From Peptostreptococcaceae bacterium (GTDB lineage: Bacteria; Bacillota; Clostridia; Peptostreptococcales; Filifactoraceae), in the NCBI GenBank assembly GCA_030532905.1, contig JAUNKE010000026.1:1-32345 (forward strand): 32,345 bases of DNA, in the 5' to 3' direction. The position numbers and the translations under genes are program-made. Each line of letters starts with the position of its first letter. Position 1 is the first letter of the stretch. The notes under the pieces are model-generated. The model had not been told where the DNA came from. It was given only the letters and a program-made list of their open reading frames with translations, and ran no database searches. Shown here in pieces: positions 1 to 9,070 of the stretch.

Positions 1-76
1 GGTGAGACTCGAACTCACACGCTTTTGAGGGCGGCGGATTTTGAGTCCGCTGCGTCTGCCATTCCGCCACATCGGC
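1..76 (-). tRNA. tRNA-Leu (anticodon CAA), 3' end outside the window
   Basis: Read on the reverse strand, the 5' acceptor strand GCCGATG begins at 76. It is followed by a D-arm, an anticodon arm GCGGA/TCCGC with loop CTCAAAA (anticodon CAA, reading UUG leucine codons), a long class II variable arm and a T-arm GTGAG-TTCGAGT-CTCAC. The long variable arm supports tRNA-Leu independently of the anticodon. The 3' acceptor strand and CCA end lie beyond position 1. Confidence 0.93.
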
Positions 77-96
77 ATATTTTTTACGACTTTGTT

Positions 97-125
97 ATTT
101 TAACACAGCTTTGGCGTTAAATCAA
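97..125 (-). promoter_or_regulatory. Promoter of tRNA-Leu
   Basis: On the reverse strand TTGATT (125-120) and TAAAAT (102-97) are separated by exactly 17 nt, and the -10 ends about 20 nt before the tRNA 5' end. This fits a housekeeping sigma promoter. Confidence 0.6.
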
Positions 126-342
126 GAGCTAAATTGCAAAATCAAAAATTTTTTTCTCTTTATCAATAAAATCTTTTTCACTTTGCGAAAAATGATATCC
201 GAAATCAAAACAAACTGCAATAAACGAAGTACAACCAAAAACAATTTCTAAATCACATCATTTCGCCCGCTCTCCGTCAGACAATCAAGCGGCTAATTTC
301 TCATCGGAAATTTCACGCACAAAAAATCGAGCCGCTTAACTT
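126..342. other. Intergenic region with an 8-bp inverted repeat
   Basis: I see no gene here. An inverted repeat AAGCGGCT (287-294) / AGCCGCTT (330-337) encloses a smaller stem AATTTC/GAAATT. The structure starts a few bases after the stop codon of the reverse-strand hypothetical gene at 343. No clear run of U follows it on either strand, so a classical terminator is not supported. Confidence 0.4.
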
Positions 343-837
343 CTATTTGCTACATGTTCTTATTATCGGCTCATTGGGCGTTATGATGTCTATAATATGG
401 TTTTGACAATATATTCCATAGTGTCTATTCTTATTTTTGCAAAGAGATTGAACCAGTACGCATTCCACAAAATCAGACATACTATCCAATAATCTCGACC
501 TCTCAAAAACAACCAGATATCTACCATGTCGTATTTCATAATCATCCCATGTGGTGAAAGATTCATTTCTCGTCAAATGAAGCACATAATCTTCAAAAAT
601 AATCTCATAGGAGTTGTTTTCATCAGGGTATAAAGGAGCACTTTCAGCTAACAATTTATTTAACGCGGAATTGTCCGCATCGAATACCCTCTCTCCTTCT
701 TCACCTTTCGCTGCAAAAGAAATGACAAATGCGATATCATTGTCTTCTCCTTCAACCATCTTTATTAGAAATGGAGCACGACTTATAATGCTATTGTCCG
801 TACCGAATTGTAACATACTCCCCCACAATCTATCCAC
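343..837 (-). CDS. Hypothetical protein, 164 aa, start uncertain
   Basis: I do not recognise this protein. It is a soluble, mixed-charge sequence without signal peptide or membrane segments. It contains acidic stretches (VEGEDND near residue 28, GEEGERVFDAD near 45) and a C-terminal half rich in aromatic and basic residues. The longest reading uses GTG at 837 without a visible Shine-Dalgarno. The ATG at 816 has a GGGGGAG only one base upstream, too close to be ideal, and a later ATG lies at 758. It is the last gene after pncB, separated by 61 nt that contain a strong stem-loop. Base use resembles its neighbours. It could be a real lineage-specific gene or the 3' remainder of a longer one. Confidence 0.5.
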   Translation of the reverse strand: MDRLWGSMLQFGTDNSIISRAPFLIKMVEGEDNDIAFVISFAAKGEEGERVFDADNSALNKLLAESAPLYPDENNSYEIIFEDYVLHLTRNESFTTWDDYEIRHGRYLVVFERSRLLDSMSDFVECVLVQSLCKNKNRHYGIYCQNHIIDIITPNEPIIRTCSK

Positions 838-840
838 TTC

Positions 841-886
841 AAATTCGGAAGTCGGATTGTTGATTCTTCATCCGACATTCCGATTT
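841..886. repeat. Long imperfect inverted repeat between pncB and the hypothetical gene
   Basis: AAATTCGGAA-GTCGGAT (841-857) pairs with ATCCGAC-A-TTCCGATTT (870-886). This gives a stem of about 16 bp with small bulges and a 12-nt loop. No U-run follows on the reverse strand, so it is more likely a processing or stabilising hairpin, or a small repeat element, than a terminator. Confidence 0.6.
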
Positions 887-898
887 AGTTTCTTCTCG

Positions 899-2332
899 CT
901 AATATTTTTCTTTTTCGGTTTTTATCATTTGATTTTTGAGTTCCCAAAGTTTTTCCGAAAGGTCCACTTTGAAAATCTCCGGATTGGTTAATCGCTTGTA
1001 CTGTTGCCACATCCTTGCTTTTTGATGGTCGGCATAGTCTCGATATTCCTGCACCGATTTTTTCTCGCGCACCAATTTGCCGTCGATGAACAGAGGTTTG
1101 AGCAGTTTTTCCACTTTATAATTGTTAAAAGTGTGCGTTTTCCAAGTGTAAACCGGATGGAAAATCGTCAACGGTTTGCTCGTGTCGATTTCTTCTTCGT
1201 CCAAGGTTATCAAATCGGCTTCAAAAAAGTCGGTTTCTTTATCCAAGATACGAATGATTTGTTTGTAGCCGGGATTGTTGATTTTCTGCGGCGACTCGGA
1301 AATTTTTATCTTCGGTGTTATCACGCCGTTTTTTTCGATTCCGCTCAATTTGTAAACGCCGCCGAGCGCCGGATAGTCGCTTGAAGTTATCAGCTTGGTG
1401 CCGATTCCCCAAACATTGATTTTGGAGCCTTGCAATTTCAGATCCATAATGCTGTATTCGTCCAAATCGTTGGATGCGACAATTTTTGCATCGGTGTAGC
1501 CCGCTTCATCGAGTTTTTCTCTCGTCAGTTTGGAGAGATATTCCAAGTCACCCGAGTCGAGTCGCACTCCGATAGGCTTATGTCCCTTCGCTTTGAGCTC
1601 GTCAAAAAGTTTGATGGCATTCGGCAATCCGCTTTTGAGCGTATTGTAAGTGTCAATCAACAGCATCGTGCTTTGCGGATAGACTTCGGCATAGGCACGA
1701 AAGGCATCCAATTCCGAATCGAATTTTTGTACCCAGCTGTGAGAATGTGTTCCCATCACCGGAATGTCAAACATTTTGCCGGCGATAACATTGGATGTTC
1801 CGCAACAGCCGCCGATATATGCCGCTCTTGCACCATAGATTCCCGCATAGGCTCCCTGCGCCCGACGAAGTCCGAATTCCATAACCGGATCGTCTCCGGC
1901 AACTTGACAAATACGAGAGGCTTTGGTCGCAATCAATGATTCAAAATTGATGAAGTTGAGCATCGCCGTTTCGATAATCTGTGCTTCAATCGAATTTGCT
2001 TTTACGCGAAGAATCGGCTCGTTTGGGAAAAGAATCGTTCCTTCCTCCACCGCATAGATGTCTCCGGTAAATCGAAAAGTCTTGAGATAATCCAAAAATT
2101 TCTCATCAAAAAGTTTGAGTCCTCGCAAATAGGCGATATCGTCCTCTGTAAAATGTAAAGATTGGATGTAGTCTATCACTTGGTCGATTCCACAAACGAT
2201 GGTGTAACCGCCGTTGCTTGGATTTTTACGAAAGAATAAATCGAAAATCATTTTTTCTTCCTGATATCCCTTCAAAAAATATCCATTGGACATTGTAAGC
2301 TGGTACAGGTCCGTCATCATTGTCAAATCCAT
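899..2332 (-). CDS. pncB: Nicotinate phosphoribosyltransferase
   Basis: It converts nicotinate and PRPP to nicotinate mononucleotide in the cytosolic NAD salvage (Preiss-Handler) pathway, with ATP hydrolysis. The 477-aa protein shows the family N-terminus DLTMMTDLYQLTMSNGYF, the GTHSHSW motif at 194-200 with the active-site histidine region, and the RLDSGDL phosphate-binding stretch at 257-263. Length is usual for the bacterial family. The ATG at 2332 has AGAGGT upstream, overlapping the stop codon of yebC 9 nt away, which suggests co-transcription and possible translational coupling. It is third in the prfC-yebC-pncB unit. Confidence 0.95.
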   Translation of the reverse strand: MDLTMMTDLYQLTMSNGYFLKGYQEEKMIFDLFFRKNPSNGGYTIVCGIDQVIDYIQSLHFTEDDIAYLRGLKLFDEKFLDYLKTFRFTGDIYAVEEGTILFPNEPILRVKANSIEAQIIETAMLNFINFESLIATKASRICQVAGDDPVMEFGLRRAQGAYAGIYGARAAYIGGCCGTSNVIAGKMFDIPVMGTHSHSWVQKFDSELDAFRAYAEVYPQSTMLLIDTYNTLKSGLPNAIKLFDELKAKGHKPIGVRLDSGDLEYLSKLTREKLDEAGYTDAKIVASNDLDEYSIMDLKLQGSKINVWGIGTKLITSSDYPALGGVYKLSGIEKNGVITPKIKISESPQKINNPGYKQIIRILDKETDFFEADLITLDEEEIDTSKPLTIFHPVYTWKTHTFNNYKVEKLLKPLFIDGKLVREKKSVQEYRDYADHQKARMWQQYKRLTNPEIFKVDLSEKLWELKNQMIKTEKEKY

Positions 2333-2341
2333 AATCTACCT

Positions 2342-3055
2342 CTAATTCTCTAAATTGGTAAAGATTTCCTGAATATCGTCGTCCTCTTCAAACATATCAA
2401 TCATTTTTTCAAGATTTTTTTGCAGCGATTCATCCACCGATGTATAATTTTGCGGCAACATCGTAATGTCTGCGGATAAAAGTTCCACATTCGAATTTTC
2501 AAGCGCCTCTTTTACCGCTGAAAAATCTTCCGGCGCCGTAATGATTTCAAATCCGTCCTCATGCGCAATAAAATCTTCGGCTCCGGCATCCAAAACGATG
2601 CCCATCACTTCTTCTTCATCAACCGAATCGTTTTTTTCAACAAAGATAACGCCTTTGCGGTCGAACATAAAGCTCACGCAACCGGATGTTCCCATGTTTC
2701 CGCCGTTTTTGTCGAAGTAATAGCGAACATTTCCCGCCGTTCGATTCTTGTTGTCGGTAAGTGCATTGACGATGACCGCCACGCCGCCCGGACCGTATCC
2801 TTCATAGACGATATGCTCGAAGTTTTCGCCTTCGCCGCCGCCGACTCCTTTTTTGATGGCTCTTTCGATATTGTCATTCGGCATATTGACCGATTTGGCT
2901 TTATCGATTGCCGCTTTGAGTGATGAATTGTATTCCGGGTCACCGCCGCCTTCTTTCGCCGCTACCGAAATCAATCGTGCATATTTTGTAAAAATCTGTG
3001 CTCGTTTTGAGTCTTGCTTATTTTTTCGATTAACAATATTTCCTATTCTTCCCAT
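2342..3055 (-). CDS. yebC: YebC/PmpR family protein (TACO1-type)
   Basis: A 237-aa member of the YebC/TACO1 family. Members have been described as transcriptional regulators and, more recently, as helpers of translation through difficult proline stretches. The start [19 protein letters not shown], the segment [11 protein letters not shown] near residue 84 and the [10 protein letters not shown] stretch near 101 are family hallmarks, and length is typical. The ATG at 3055 has AGGAG at ideal spacing, with 8 nt separating it from the stop of prfC. Placement directly after a release-factor gene fits the translation-related view of the family, although that link is inference. Confidence 0.93.
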   Translation of the reverse strand: MGRIGNIVNRKNKQDSKRAQIFTKYARLISVAAKEGGGDPEYNSSLKAAIDKAKSVNMPNDNIERAIKKGVGGGEGENFEHIVYEGYGPGGVAVIVNALTDNKNRTAGNVRYYFDKNGGNMGTSGCVSFMFDRKGVIFVEKNDSVDEEEVMGIVLDAGAEDFIAHEDGFEIITAPEDFSAVKEALENSNVELLSADITMLPQNYTSVDESLQKNLEKMIDMFEEDDDIQEIFTNLEN

Positions 3056-3063
3056 ATTCGCTC

Positions 3064-4659
3064 CTATTCTACTACAAAATCTAAATTCACATTGATTGCC
3101 TCAATCAATTGCATTTTTTCATGTTTCTCCGCAAATCTGTCCAAAGTGTATTGATTTGCAAAAAGCATCACCGGTCTTTCAAAATGGTCAAATACCAAAG
3201 TGCTGCGTGAGTTGGAAAGTTTCTCCAATTCGTCGGGATTTTCTCCCTTTACCCAACGAGCCACTGAATAATCCAATCGCTCAATATATACATCGGAATT
3301 GTATTCGTTTTTCAAACGATATTCAAAAACCTCGAATTGCAATTCGCCGACCGCTCCCAAAATAATATCGTTGAATCGGCTGTGATAAACCTGCACCGCT
3401 CCTTCCTGCGCCAACTGGTCCACTCCTTTTTTGAAGTGTTTGGACTTCATTGCATTGACGGGACTGACGCGAATGAACAATTCCGGAGGGAAAGTCGGCA
3501 AAGGCTCAAAGAGCACTTTTTCTTTTCCGCCATAGAGCGTGTCACCGACCTGATAGTTGCCCGAATCATAGATTCCAATCACATCGCCGGCATACGCAAA
3601 ATCAATCGTATCGCGCTCATTTGCCATCAGCTGTGTGGATTGGCTGATTTTCATCTGTTTTCCGGTTCGTGACAAAGTAACGCTCATTCCGCGCTCAAAC
3701 ACACCGGAGCAAATTCGCAAAAATGCAATTCGGTCGCGATGCGCCTGATTCATATTGGCTTGAATTTTGAAAATAAATCCCGAAAATTTTTCATCATAAG
3801 GCGATACTTCGCCATCGACGGTATTTTTTTTGCCCGGTGAAAGCGACAAATCCAAATAATGCTCTAAGAATATCGTCACGCCGAAATCCGCCAATGCCGA
3901 GCCGAAGAATACGGGGGTCAATTCACCGGCTTGAATCATTTCAATGTCAAAAGGATTCCCCGCTCCCTGCACAAGCTCAATCTGCTCGCGAAGTTCTTTC
4001 AGATTTTCGGGATGAAGCAAATTCTCAAGCTCATTTCCGAAAACTCCTTCTTCGCCAAGCTCCATCTCGATATTTTTTTTATAAAGATAGACTTTATTCT
4101 TCAAAATATCGTAAATTCCTTCAAACTGTAATCCGCTTCCGATTGCCCAAGTAATCGGAGTCGCCGGCATACCCAATACATTCTCCAGTTCTTCGATGAG
4201 CTCAAGCGAATCTTTCGCCTGTCTGTCCAATTTATTGATAAAGGTAAAAATCGGAATGCCTCTTTGTCTGCAAATTTGAAAAAGCTTCTTGGTCTGCGCC
4301 TCGATTCCTTTGGCACCGTCAATCACCATGACCGCCGAATCGACTGCAGTAAGCACGCGATAAGTATCTTCTCCGAAATCGTTGTGACCCGGGGTATCCA
4401 TAATCGAAATCACTTTTCCGGCATATTCAAATTGCATGACGGATGAGGTTACGGAAATTCCACGCTTTTTTTCAATCTCCATCCAGTCGGACTTCGCATA
4501 TTTCGTATTTTTTTGTCCCGTTACCGTTCCCGCTTCACGAATCGCGCCCCCATGCAGAAGCAATTTTTCCGTCAAAGTGGTTTTTCCGGCGTCGGGATGG
4601 GAAATTATCCCAAAAATTCTTCGTTTTTTTATTTCATCAACAATCTTTTGTTCTAACAT
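3064..4659 (-). CDS. prfC: Peptide chain release factor 3
   Basis: RF3 is the translational GTPase that recycles RF1/RF2 from the ribosome after termination. From the chosen start it is 531 aa, like the usual family length. The P-loop SHPDAGKT is at residues 20-27, DTPGHNDF (G3) near 88 and NKLD (G4) near 142. The elongation-factor-like C-terminal domains follow. I chose ATG 4659 because GGAGGAA sits just upstream. In-frame ATGs at 4683 and 4680 lie between the predicted -10 and this site and have no Shine-Dalgarno. It is the first gene of the prfC-yebC-pncB unit. Confidence 0.95.
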   Translation of the reverse strand: MLEQKIVDEIKKRRIFGIISHPDAGKTTLTEKLLLHGGAIREAGTVTGQKNTKYAKSDWMEIEKKRGISVTSSVMQFEYAGKVISIMDTPGHNDFGEDTYRVLTAVDSAVMVIDGAKGIEAQTKKLFQICRQRGIPIFTFINKLDRQAKDSLELIEELENVLGMPATPITWAIGSGLQFEGIYDILKNKVYLYKKNIEMELGEEGVFGNELENLLHPENLKELREQIELVQGAGNPFDIEMIQAGELTPVFFGSALADFGVTIFLEHYLDLSLSPGKKNTVDGEVSPYDEKFSGFIFKIQANMNQAHRDRIAFLRICSGVFERGMSVTLSRTGKQMKISQSTQLMANERDTIDFAYAGDVIGIYDSGNYQVGDTLYGGKEKVLFEPLPTFPPELFIRVSPVNAMKSKHFKKGVDQLAQEGAVQVYHSRFNDIILGAVGELQFEVFEYRLKNEYNSDVYIERLDYSVARWVKGENPDELEKLSNSRSTLVFDHFERPVMLFANQYTLDRFAEKHEKMQLIEAINVNLDFVVE

Positions 4660-4683
4660 ATTCCTCCATTCTTTGCACATCAT

Positions 4684-4712
4684 ATTTTACTACATTTTTT
4701 GAGTTCAGCCAA
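4684..4712 (-). promoter_or_regulatory. Promoter of prfC-yebC-pncB
   Basis: TTGGCT (4712-4707) and TAAAAT (4689-4684) on the reverse strand are spaced by 17 nt. They lie between the degV terminator and the prfC ribosome binding site, giving a leader of roughly 20 nt. Confidence 0.6.
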
Positions 4713-4721
4713 TAGATTTAC

Positions 4722-4750
4722 GACAAAAAGAAAAGCCCCTCGGGGCTTTC
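4722..4750 (-). terminator. Rho-independent terminator after the degV gene
   Basis: On the reverse strand a GC-rich stem AAAGCCCC/GGGGCTTT with a very small loop is followed by TTTTCTTTTTG. It lies 14 nt after the stop of the DegV gene and closes the long phoH-to-degV run. Confidence 0.85.
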
Positions 4751-4763
4751 CTGTAAAATTCAT

Positions 4764-5600
4764 TTATAAAGCGGAAACCATAACGGCACCTTCCGCAGTA
4801 TGTGTTCCCATCAACGGTCCGATTTCCGTAATGATGATTCGCTCAAAATTCACTCGGCTGAGAATCTCTTCCTTTATAATCATCGCTTTGTCATAGGCAT
4901 TCGCATGCGCAATACCGAGCATCGTGTAGTTGTGTTTTTTGTTTTCGATTCCTTCCACGATGAGATCCGCCACTTTTTTGAGACCGTTCTTCGTGCCTCG
5001 CGCTTTGTCTTTCGGCTTGACCAATCCGTCGCTGATTTCAACGATCGGTTTGAGATTGAGCGCGCTGGCAATCAGACCTTTTACTCGGCTCACTCGTCCG
5101 CTTCGAATCGCATTTTCCAAAGTCTCCAGCAATCCGTATTGCAAAATGTCATCACGAACTTCTCTTATTCTTTGTGCAATCTCCTGAATGTTCTTGCCGG
5201 ATTTTGCCATTTCGCCGGCAAAAATCGTCAACAATCCCGCGCCGATACATCCATTGGTCGAGTCAATGACTTCAATCGGCTTTTTCTCTCTCTCCGCAAG
5301 AAACAAATCCTTTGCCAAAAGCGCCGCACTGTAAGTGCCGGAGAGTTTTTGTGTCAGCGTTATCATAATGATATCGCCCTTTTTGGCATATTGCTCCATA
5401 AATTTTTCAGGCGATGCCGCCGATGTTTTCGGCAGTTCCGGGAAGGTACGCATCTTTTCATAAAAATCTTTTGCGGTAATTCCCGTATAGTCCACGCCGC
5501 CAAAAGCAACATTCAAATCGACGACACCGATGCCGTATTCTTCGATGACCTCCTGCGGTAAATCGGTGGATGAGTCGATTACTAATTGTATATTGTTCAT
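4764..5600 (-). CDS. DegV family protein (FakB-like fatty acid-binding protein)
   Basis: DegV/FakB proteins bind a single fatty acid and, where studied, present it to the kinase FakA for phosphorylation before phospholipid synthesis. The 278-aa protein shows VIDSSTDLP at residues 7-15, the ligand-pocket segment TLTQKLSGTYSAA and the IDSTNGCIGAG stretch. I chose ATG 5600 because GAAAGGA ends 6 nt upstream. ATG 5606 abuts the ribosome binding site, and the more distal start at 5624 has none. It follows a lipoprotein gene by 29 nt and is followed directly by a terminator. No fakA is visible in the window, so the fatty-acid role rests on the family. Confidence 0.9.
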   Translation of the reverse strand: MNNIQLVIDSSTDLPQEVIEEYGIGVVDLNVAFGGVDYTGITAKDFYEKMRTFPELPKTSAASPEKFMEQYAKKGDIIMITLTQKLSGTYSAALLAKDLFLAEREKKPIEVIDSTNGCIGAGLLTIFAGEMAKSGKNIQEIAQRIREVRDDILQYGLLETLENAIRSGRVSRVKGLIASALNLKPIVEISDGLVKPKDKARGTKNGLKKVADLIVEGIENKKHNYTMLGIAHANAYDKAMIIKEEILSRVNFERIIITEIGPLMGTHTAEGAVMVSAL

Positions 5601-5629
5601 TAACATTCCTTTCGTAACAATCAAAAGAA

Positions 5630-6574
5630 CTATTTTCTGAATCCGCCGTACTTCATTCGCTCGCTGCGGATGCTCTTTTGTATCTCTTTGGAGATGGCTT
5701 TGTTCTTTCGTTGTGCTTCTTCTAAGTTTTGTTTACAGCCTTCGATAAAAAGCTGAACGCCCTGCTCGGAGGTGCAAGTGTTTTCGATGTTGACGATCGC
5801 CTCCATCTTGCTTTTGATAAAACTTGCTTCCGAAATCATTTTGACATTGGCATCGGGATAAATCGGCGTCAGATAATTCATCTCTTTCATCTGCTCCAAA
5901 TTGATTTCCAATATCTCAATTCGTTTTTGGTATTCGAGTTGCGTTGCCGCTACCCAATCAAAAATCTGCTGAAAGTTTTTGATTTGCATTCGTTGCTCGG
6001 CAAGTTTTCGAAAACCGTTCAAATCATTCGACCAATATTTGTTGAAATCTTCTTCCAAAAATTGAATCCGTTGATATTTGTTGGTGATATTGTCCTGCAA
6101 ACCGTAGTTGTTGTTGATTTCTCCGGAGAACAACAGATTGGATTCGCCGGCAAAGAGTTCGACCTGCAAATCTCGGCTGTTCATCTCGTCAAGCAGGCTC
6201 GACGGAACCGGATTGATCAAATAGACATAGGCCTGTCTGCCCGCTCGTACTTTTTCACCGTCGAGTGAAAAAACCTGTCCGTCATAAGTTTTCTCCCGAT
6301 AATGCACCTGTTGTTTGAAATAGCTGCCAATCGGAATGTCCATCTTGTTTTGATTTTCCACTTCGACGACGGATATGAGCAATACCTCATCCTCTTTCGG
6401 CTTGACATTAATATATTCATTTTCCAAACTGTCGATGACCGCAACCTCATTGAGTATGAGTATGCGTTTGTCGAGCAGTTCCTTTTGCTTAAACATTGCT
6501 ATTTTATCCTGCCATCCGCAAGCTGTCAATACAAATACCAGCGATGACAGGAGAATCCATTTTCTTTTTCTCAT
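5630..6574 (-). CDS. Predicted lipoprotein of unknown function, 314 aa
   Basis: I do not recognise the mature domain. The N-terminus MRKRKW followed by a hydrophobic stretch and LTAC (lipobox, Cys19) is a clear type II signal peptide, so the product should be anchored to the outer face of the membrane. Residues about 35-150 are beta-rich and resemble in style the extracytoplasmic DUF4352-like folds (weak impression only). The C-terminal part is helical and charged, ending in a likely coiled coil (NLEEAQRKNKAISKEIQKSI). Two cysteines near residues 269 and 279 could form a disulphide. ATG 6574 has GAGGAG upstream, whereas the longer reading would put residues before the signal peptide. It precedes the DegV gene by 29 nt. 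Confidence 0.75.
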   Translation of the reverse strand: MRKRKWILLSSLVFVLTACGWQDKIAMFKQKELLDKRILILNEVAVIDSLENEYINVKPKEDEVLLISVVEVENQNKMDIPIGSYFKQQVHYREKTYDGQVFSLDGEKVRAGRQAYVYLINPVPSSLLDEMNSRDLQVELFAGESNLLFSGEINNNYGLQDNITNKYQRIQFLEEDFNKYWSNDLNGFRKLAEQRMQIKNFQQIFDWVAATQLEYQKRIEILEINLEQMKEMNYLTPIYPDANVKMISEASFIKSKMEAIVNIENTCTSEQGVQLFIEGCKQNLEEAQRKNKAISKEIQKSIRSERMKYGGFRK

Positions 6575-6659
6575 GTTTGCTCCTCTTTTCTGTCTTCGTA
6601 TTCCTATCGACACATCGGAGCAAAAACTAACAGATGGATGTTGTTTTTAAGAAAACAAC

Positions 6660-7601
6660 TTATTTAATATATTTGAGCCAAAAGCCGTAGCCTTCTTTTT
6701 CCATTTCATCTTTCGGAATGAATCGAAGCGCCGCGCTGTTGATGCAGTATCGAAGCCCGCCCAATTCCTCCGGACCGTCCGGAAAGACATGTCCGAGATG
6801 AGAATCGCCGAGCGCCGACTTGACTTCGGTACGATGCATTCCGAAGGAATCATCGTCAAAATATGCGAGCAATTCTCTCGTAATCGGTTTTGAAAAACTC
6901 GGCCAACCGCAGCCCGATTCAAATTTGTCATCGGACAAAAAGAGCGGCTGTCCCGTTGTGATATCTACATAGATTCCTTTTTCAAAATGGTCATGGTATT
7001 CATTGCGAAACGGTGCTTCCGTATGCGCATGTTGCGTAACATTGTACTGCAACTCGCTGAGCTCCCGTTTCAAAACCTCATCGTCTTTTTTGGAAAAACT
7101 CGGCTCATCCAACAATTCTTCTTCCGCCAATCCCAAATCCACATGGCAATATCCCGCCGGATTTTTTTTGAGATAATCCTGATGATATTCCTCCGCGCTG
7201 TAATAGTTTTCAAGCGGTTTGATTTCGACTTGAATTTTTGCGCTGTACTTGGTCGCCAGTTGCGCAATCTCTTCCTGAACCGTAGGCAGCTGAGATTCGT
7301 CGGTATAATAAATTCCGGTTCGATATTGGTTTCCTACATCGGGTCCCTGTCTGTCGATGAGCGTCGGGTCGATGATTTTGAAATATCGACGCAGCACATC
7401 GCGAAGTGAAATCCTGGTTTCATCAAATTTTATCCAAACGGTTTCCGCAAAACCCGTATTCTTTCGACATACTTCTTCATAGGTCGGCTGCTCGGTATGT
7501 CCGTTCGCATAGCCTACATCGGTATCCATGATTCCTTCGATGCGCTGGAAATATGCTTCCACTCCCCAAAAGCAACCGCCTGCCAAATAAATTTCCGTCA
7601 T
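6660..7601 (-). CDS. msrAB: Bifunctional methionine sulfoxide reductase MsrA/MsrB
   Basis: A fusion enzyme that reduces both the S and R epimers of methionine sulfoxide, repairing oxidised proteins. The 313 aa consist of an N-terminal MsrA domain with the catalytic cysteine in GGCFWG (Cys10) and a C-terminal MsrB domain from about residue 172. MsrB landmarks are [11 protein letters not shown] and the catalytic [11 protein letters not shown]. The CxxC zinc pairs of many MsrB proteins are absent, which is common in fused forms. ATG 7601 has AGGAG overlapping the stop of the upstream phosphatase gene. Together with the superoxide reductase at 13135 it points to an oxygen-exposed anaerobe. Confidence 0.95.
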   Translation of the reverse strand: MTEIYLAGGCFWGVEAYFQRIEGIMDTDVGYANGHTEQPTYEEVCRKNTGFAETVWIKFDETRISLRDVLRRYFKIIDPTLIDRQGPDVGNQYRTGIYYTDESQLPTVQEEIAQLATKYSAKIQVEIKPLENYYSAEEYHQDYLKKNPAGYCHVDLGLAEEELLDEPSFSKKDDEVLKRELSELQYNVTQHAHTEAPFRNEYHDHFEKGIYVDITTGQPLFLSDDKFESGCGWPSFSKPITRELLAYFDDDSFGMHRTEVKSALGDSHLGHVFPDGPEELGGLRYCINSAALRFIPKDEMEKEGYGFWLKYIK

Positions 7602-7609
7602 ATTTTCTC

Positions 7610-8416
7610 CTAACTCAGTTTAATAAATTGCGGTTTCATCTTTCGGAAAACCGTATAATATTTGAAACCGAAATGTTTCAGAACCGCTTCGGCAAAATCG
7701 AAATTCTCGGCAACATCTTCCGCAAAATGCGCGTCCGAGCCGACCGTAATGATTTCGCCGCCCAGTTGTTTGTAAAGTGCAAGGATATATTGCGACGGAT
7801 GCACATCGCCGACGCCGTAGCGCAGTCCGGATGTGTTGAGCTCGATTCCCTTGCCGTCCTCAATCACTTTCTTCAAAATCGGCTCCAAATATTGTCTTTG
7901 CCTTTGAATATTGACTCGATTATTCGGATACGGACCGTATCGAGCGACCAAATCCACATGACCGAGCGCGGAATAGTTGAAGCCCGCATTGACGGCGCGC
8001 AACATTCCCTGAAAATATTTTTCATGATATTCGTCCATGCTCAAGCCTTCGTAAAACGAGCGGCGCGCAACATCCTCAAAATCAATATTATGAATGGAAC
8101 CGATGATGTAGTCAAAATCATATTTTTGGATGATATGATTGATTTCATCCTTTTTTGCCAGCTCCAAATTGATTTCGGAGCCGAGCAAAATCGTAATTTT
8201 TTCCCCGAAATGTTTTCTAAGCTCCGCCAGATGCCATTTGTATTCGTTGTAATCGATGACATTTTCCAACGGCTCGTCAGGATAATAAGTCTCGAAATGG
8301 TCGGTAAAGACGATTTCGGTGAGATTTTTCTTAATCGCCGATACGACAACATTGTACATCGGCTCACGACAGTCCACGGAAAATGCGGAATGAAGATGAT
8401 AATCTGCTGTAATCAA
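7610..8416 (-). CDS. PHP-domain phosphatase, histidinol-phosphatase HisJ/HisK family
   Basis: A 268-aa metal-dependent phosphoesterase. The PHP signature is visible as DYHLHSAFS near residue 5, FTDHFE near 37, GSEINLE near 80, GSIHN near 106, GHVDL near 153 and GSDAHF near 227. These supply the histidines and acidic residues of the trinuclear metal site. The start is TTG at 8416; the only purine-rich site, GGGAG, is about 13 nt upstream, so initiation may be weak. No other start in this frame lies before the essential DYHLH motif. No histidine genes are nearby, so the true substrate may be another phosphomonoester. Confidence 0.87.
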   Translation of the reverse strand: MITADYHLHSAFSVDCREPMYNVVVSAIKKNLTEIVFTDHFETYYPDEPLENVIDYNEYKWHLAELRKHFGEKITILLGSEINLELAKKDEINHIIQKYDFDYIIGSIHNIDFEDVARRSFYEGLSMDEYHEKYFQGMLRAVNAGFNYSALGHVDLVARYGPYPNNRVNIQRQRQYLEPILKKVIEDGKGIELNTSGLRYGVGDVHPSQYILALYKQLGGEIITVGSDAHFAEDVAENFDFAEAVLKHFGFKYYTVFRKMKPQFIKLS

Positions 8417-8473
8417 TTGTTCTTTATTTCTCCCTTTCGATTTTTCTTCTGTACTTCTATTTTTCTTCTTTAA

Positions 8474-9070
8474 TTATTGCTCATCCGTCTCGGATGCCGG
8501 CGGCTCTTCTTCCACCACTTCGCATTCGACGATGTTCTCATCCTGATTTTCTTTGCAAGCGCATGAAGGCTCGGATGATTTTTTGTAAATCGCCTCTTTG
8601 ATATCATCCGCTTTCTCTTCGGCTTTTTGACGCACTTGCTCACCTTTGCGTTTGAGCGCGTCCAATCGCTCGGCGGTCACTTTGTTAAGGTCGATGATAT
8701 TCCCGTTGTAATCCTTGATGGATACATTGAGATTTGTAACAATCGCCGCACCGACACCAAGCACCGCGATAACCGGAGCCAGCACCACACCGATTGCGCC
8801 GAAAGTAACCGGAATGTTGAGCAATGTGGTTTCGTCATCGGAAATAATGATGCGTGTAACATTGCCTTTATGAATAAAATCCTTGAGCGTATCAATGATA
8901 TCCGACACTCTGATTTGCTTGCCGCTACCGCTCTTTTGGGATTTTTGTTTCTCCAAATAAATAATTGCTTCCAACACATCGCCGTGGCTTTGCTCCAGCG
9001 CAGTTTTCGCCTGCTCGTAACTAACGCCCGTTCTTTGAACAACTTGATCGATTTTTTCTAAAGTAATCAT
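8474..9070 (-). CDS. UBA/TS-N-like plus DUF4342 domain protein
   Basis: A 198-aa protein of unknown function. Residues 1-43 (EKIDQVVQRTGVSYEQAKTA...) look like the UBA/TS-N three-helix fold of elongation factor Ts. Residues about 55-135 match the DUF4342 pattern: a strand with IIISDDETTLLNIPV, a hydrophobic glycine-rich segment (FGAIGVVLAPVIAVLGVGAAIV) that could be membrane-inserted, and a short strand. A charged helical tail ends in a cysteine pair (SCAC, near 170) and a very acidic terminus. The ATG overlaps the stop of recO by 4 nt (ATGA) with GGAGG upstream, so translation is coupled. Recognition of DUF4342 is from memory of the family pattern. Confidence 0.8.
   Translation of the reverse strand: MITLEKIDQVVQRTGVSYEQAKTALEQSHGDVLEAIIYLEKQKSQKSGSGKQIRVSDIIDTLKDFIHKGNVTRIIISDDETTLLNIPVTFGAIGVVLAPVIAVLGVGAAIVTNLNVSIKDYNGNIIDLNKVTAERLDALKRKGEQVRQKAEEKADDIKEAIYKKSSEPSCACKENQDENIVECEVVEEEPPASETDEQ

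Noticed and set aside
614..991. Forward-strand frame overlapping the hypothetical gene and the pncB 3' end
   Set aside because: It spans two reverse-strand genes and an inverted repeat, and lacks a start signal.
6633..6654. Hairpin GTTGTTTT/AAAACAAC after msrAB as a terminator
   Set aside because: The stem is AT-only and no U-run follows on the reverse strand. The lipoprotein and DegV genes probably remain in the same transcript.
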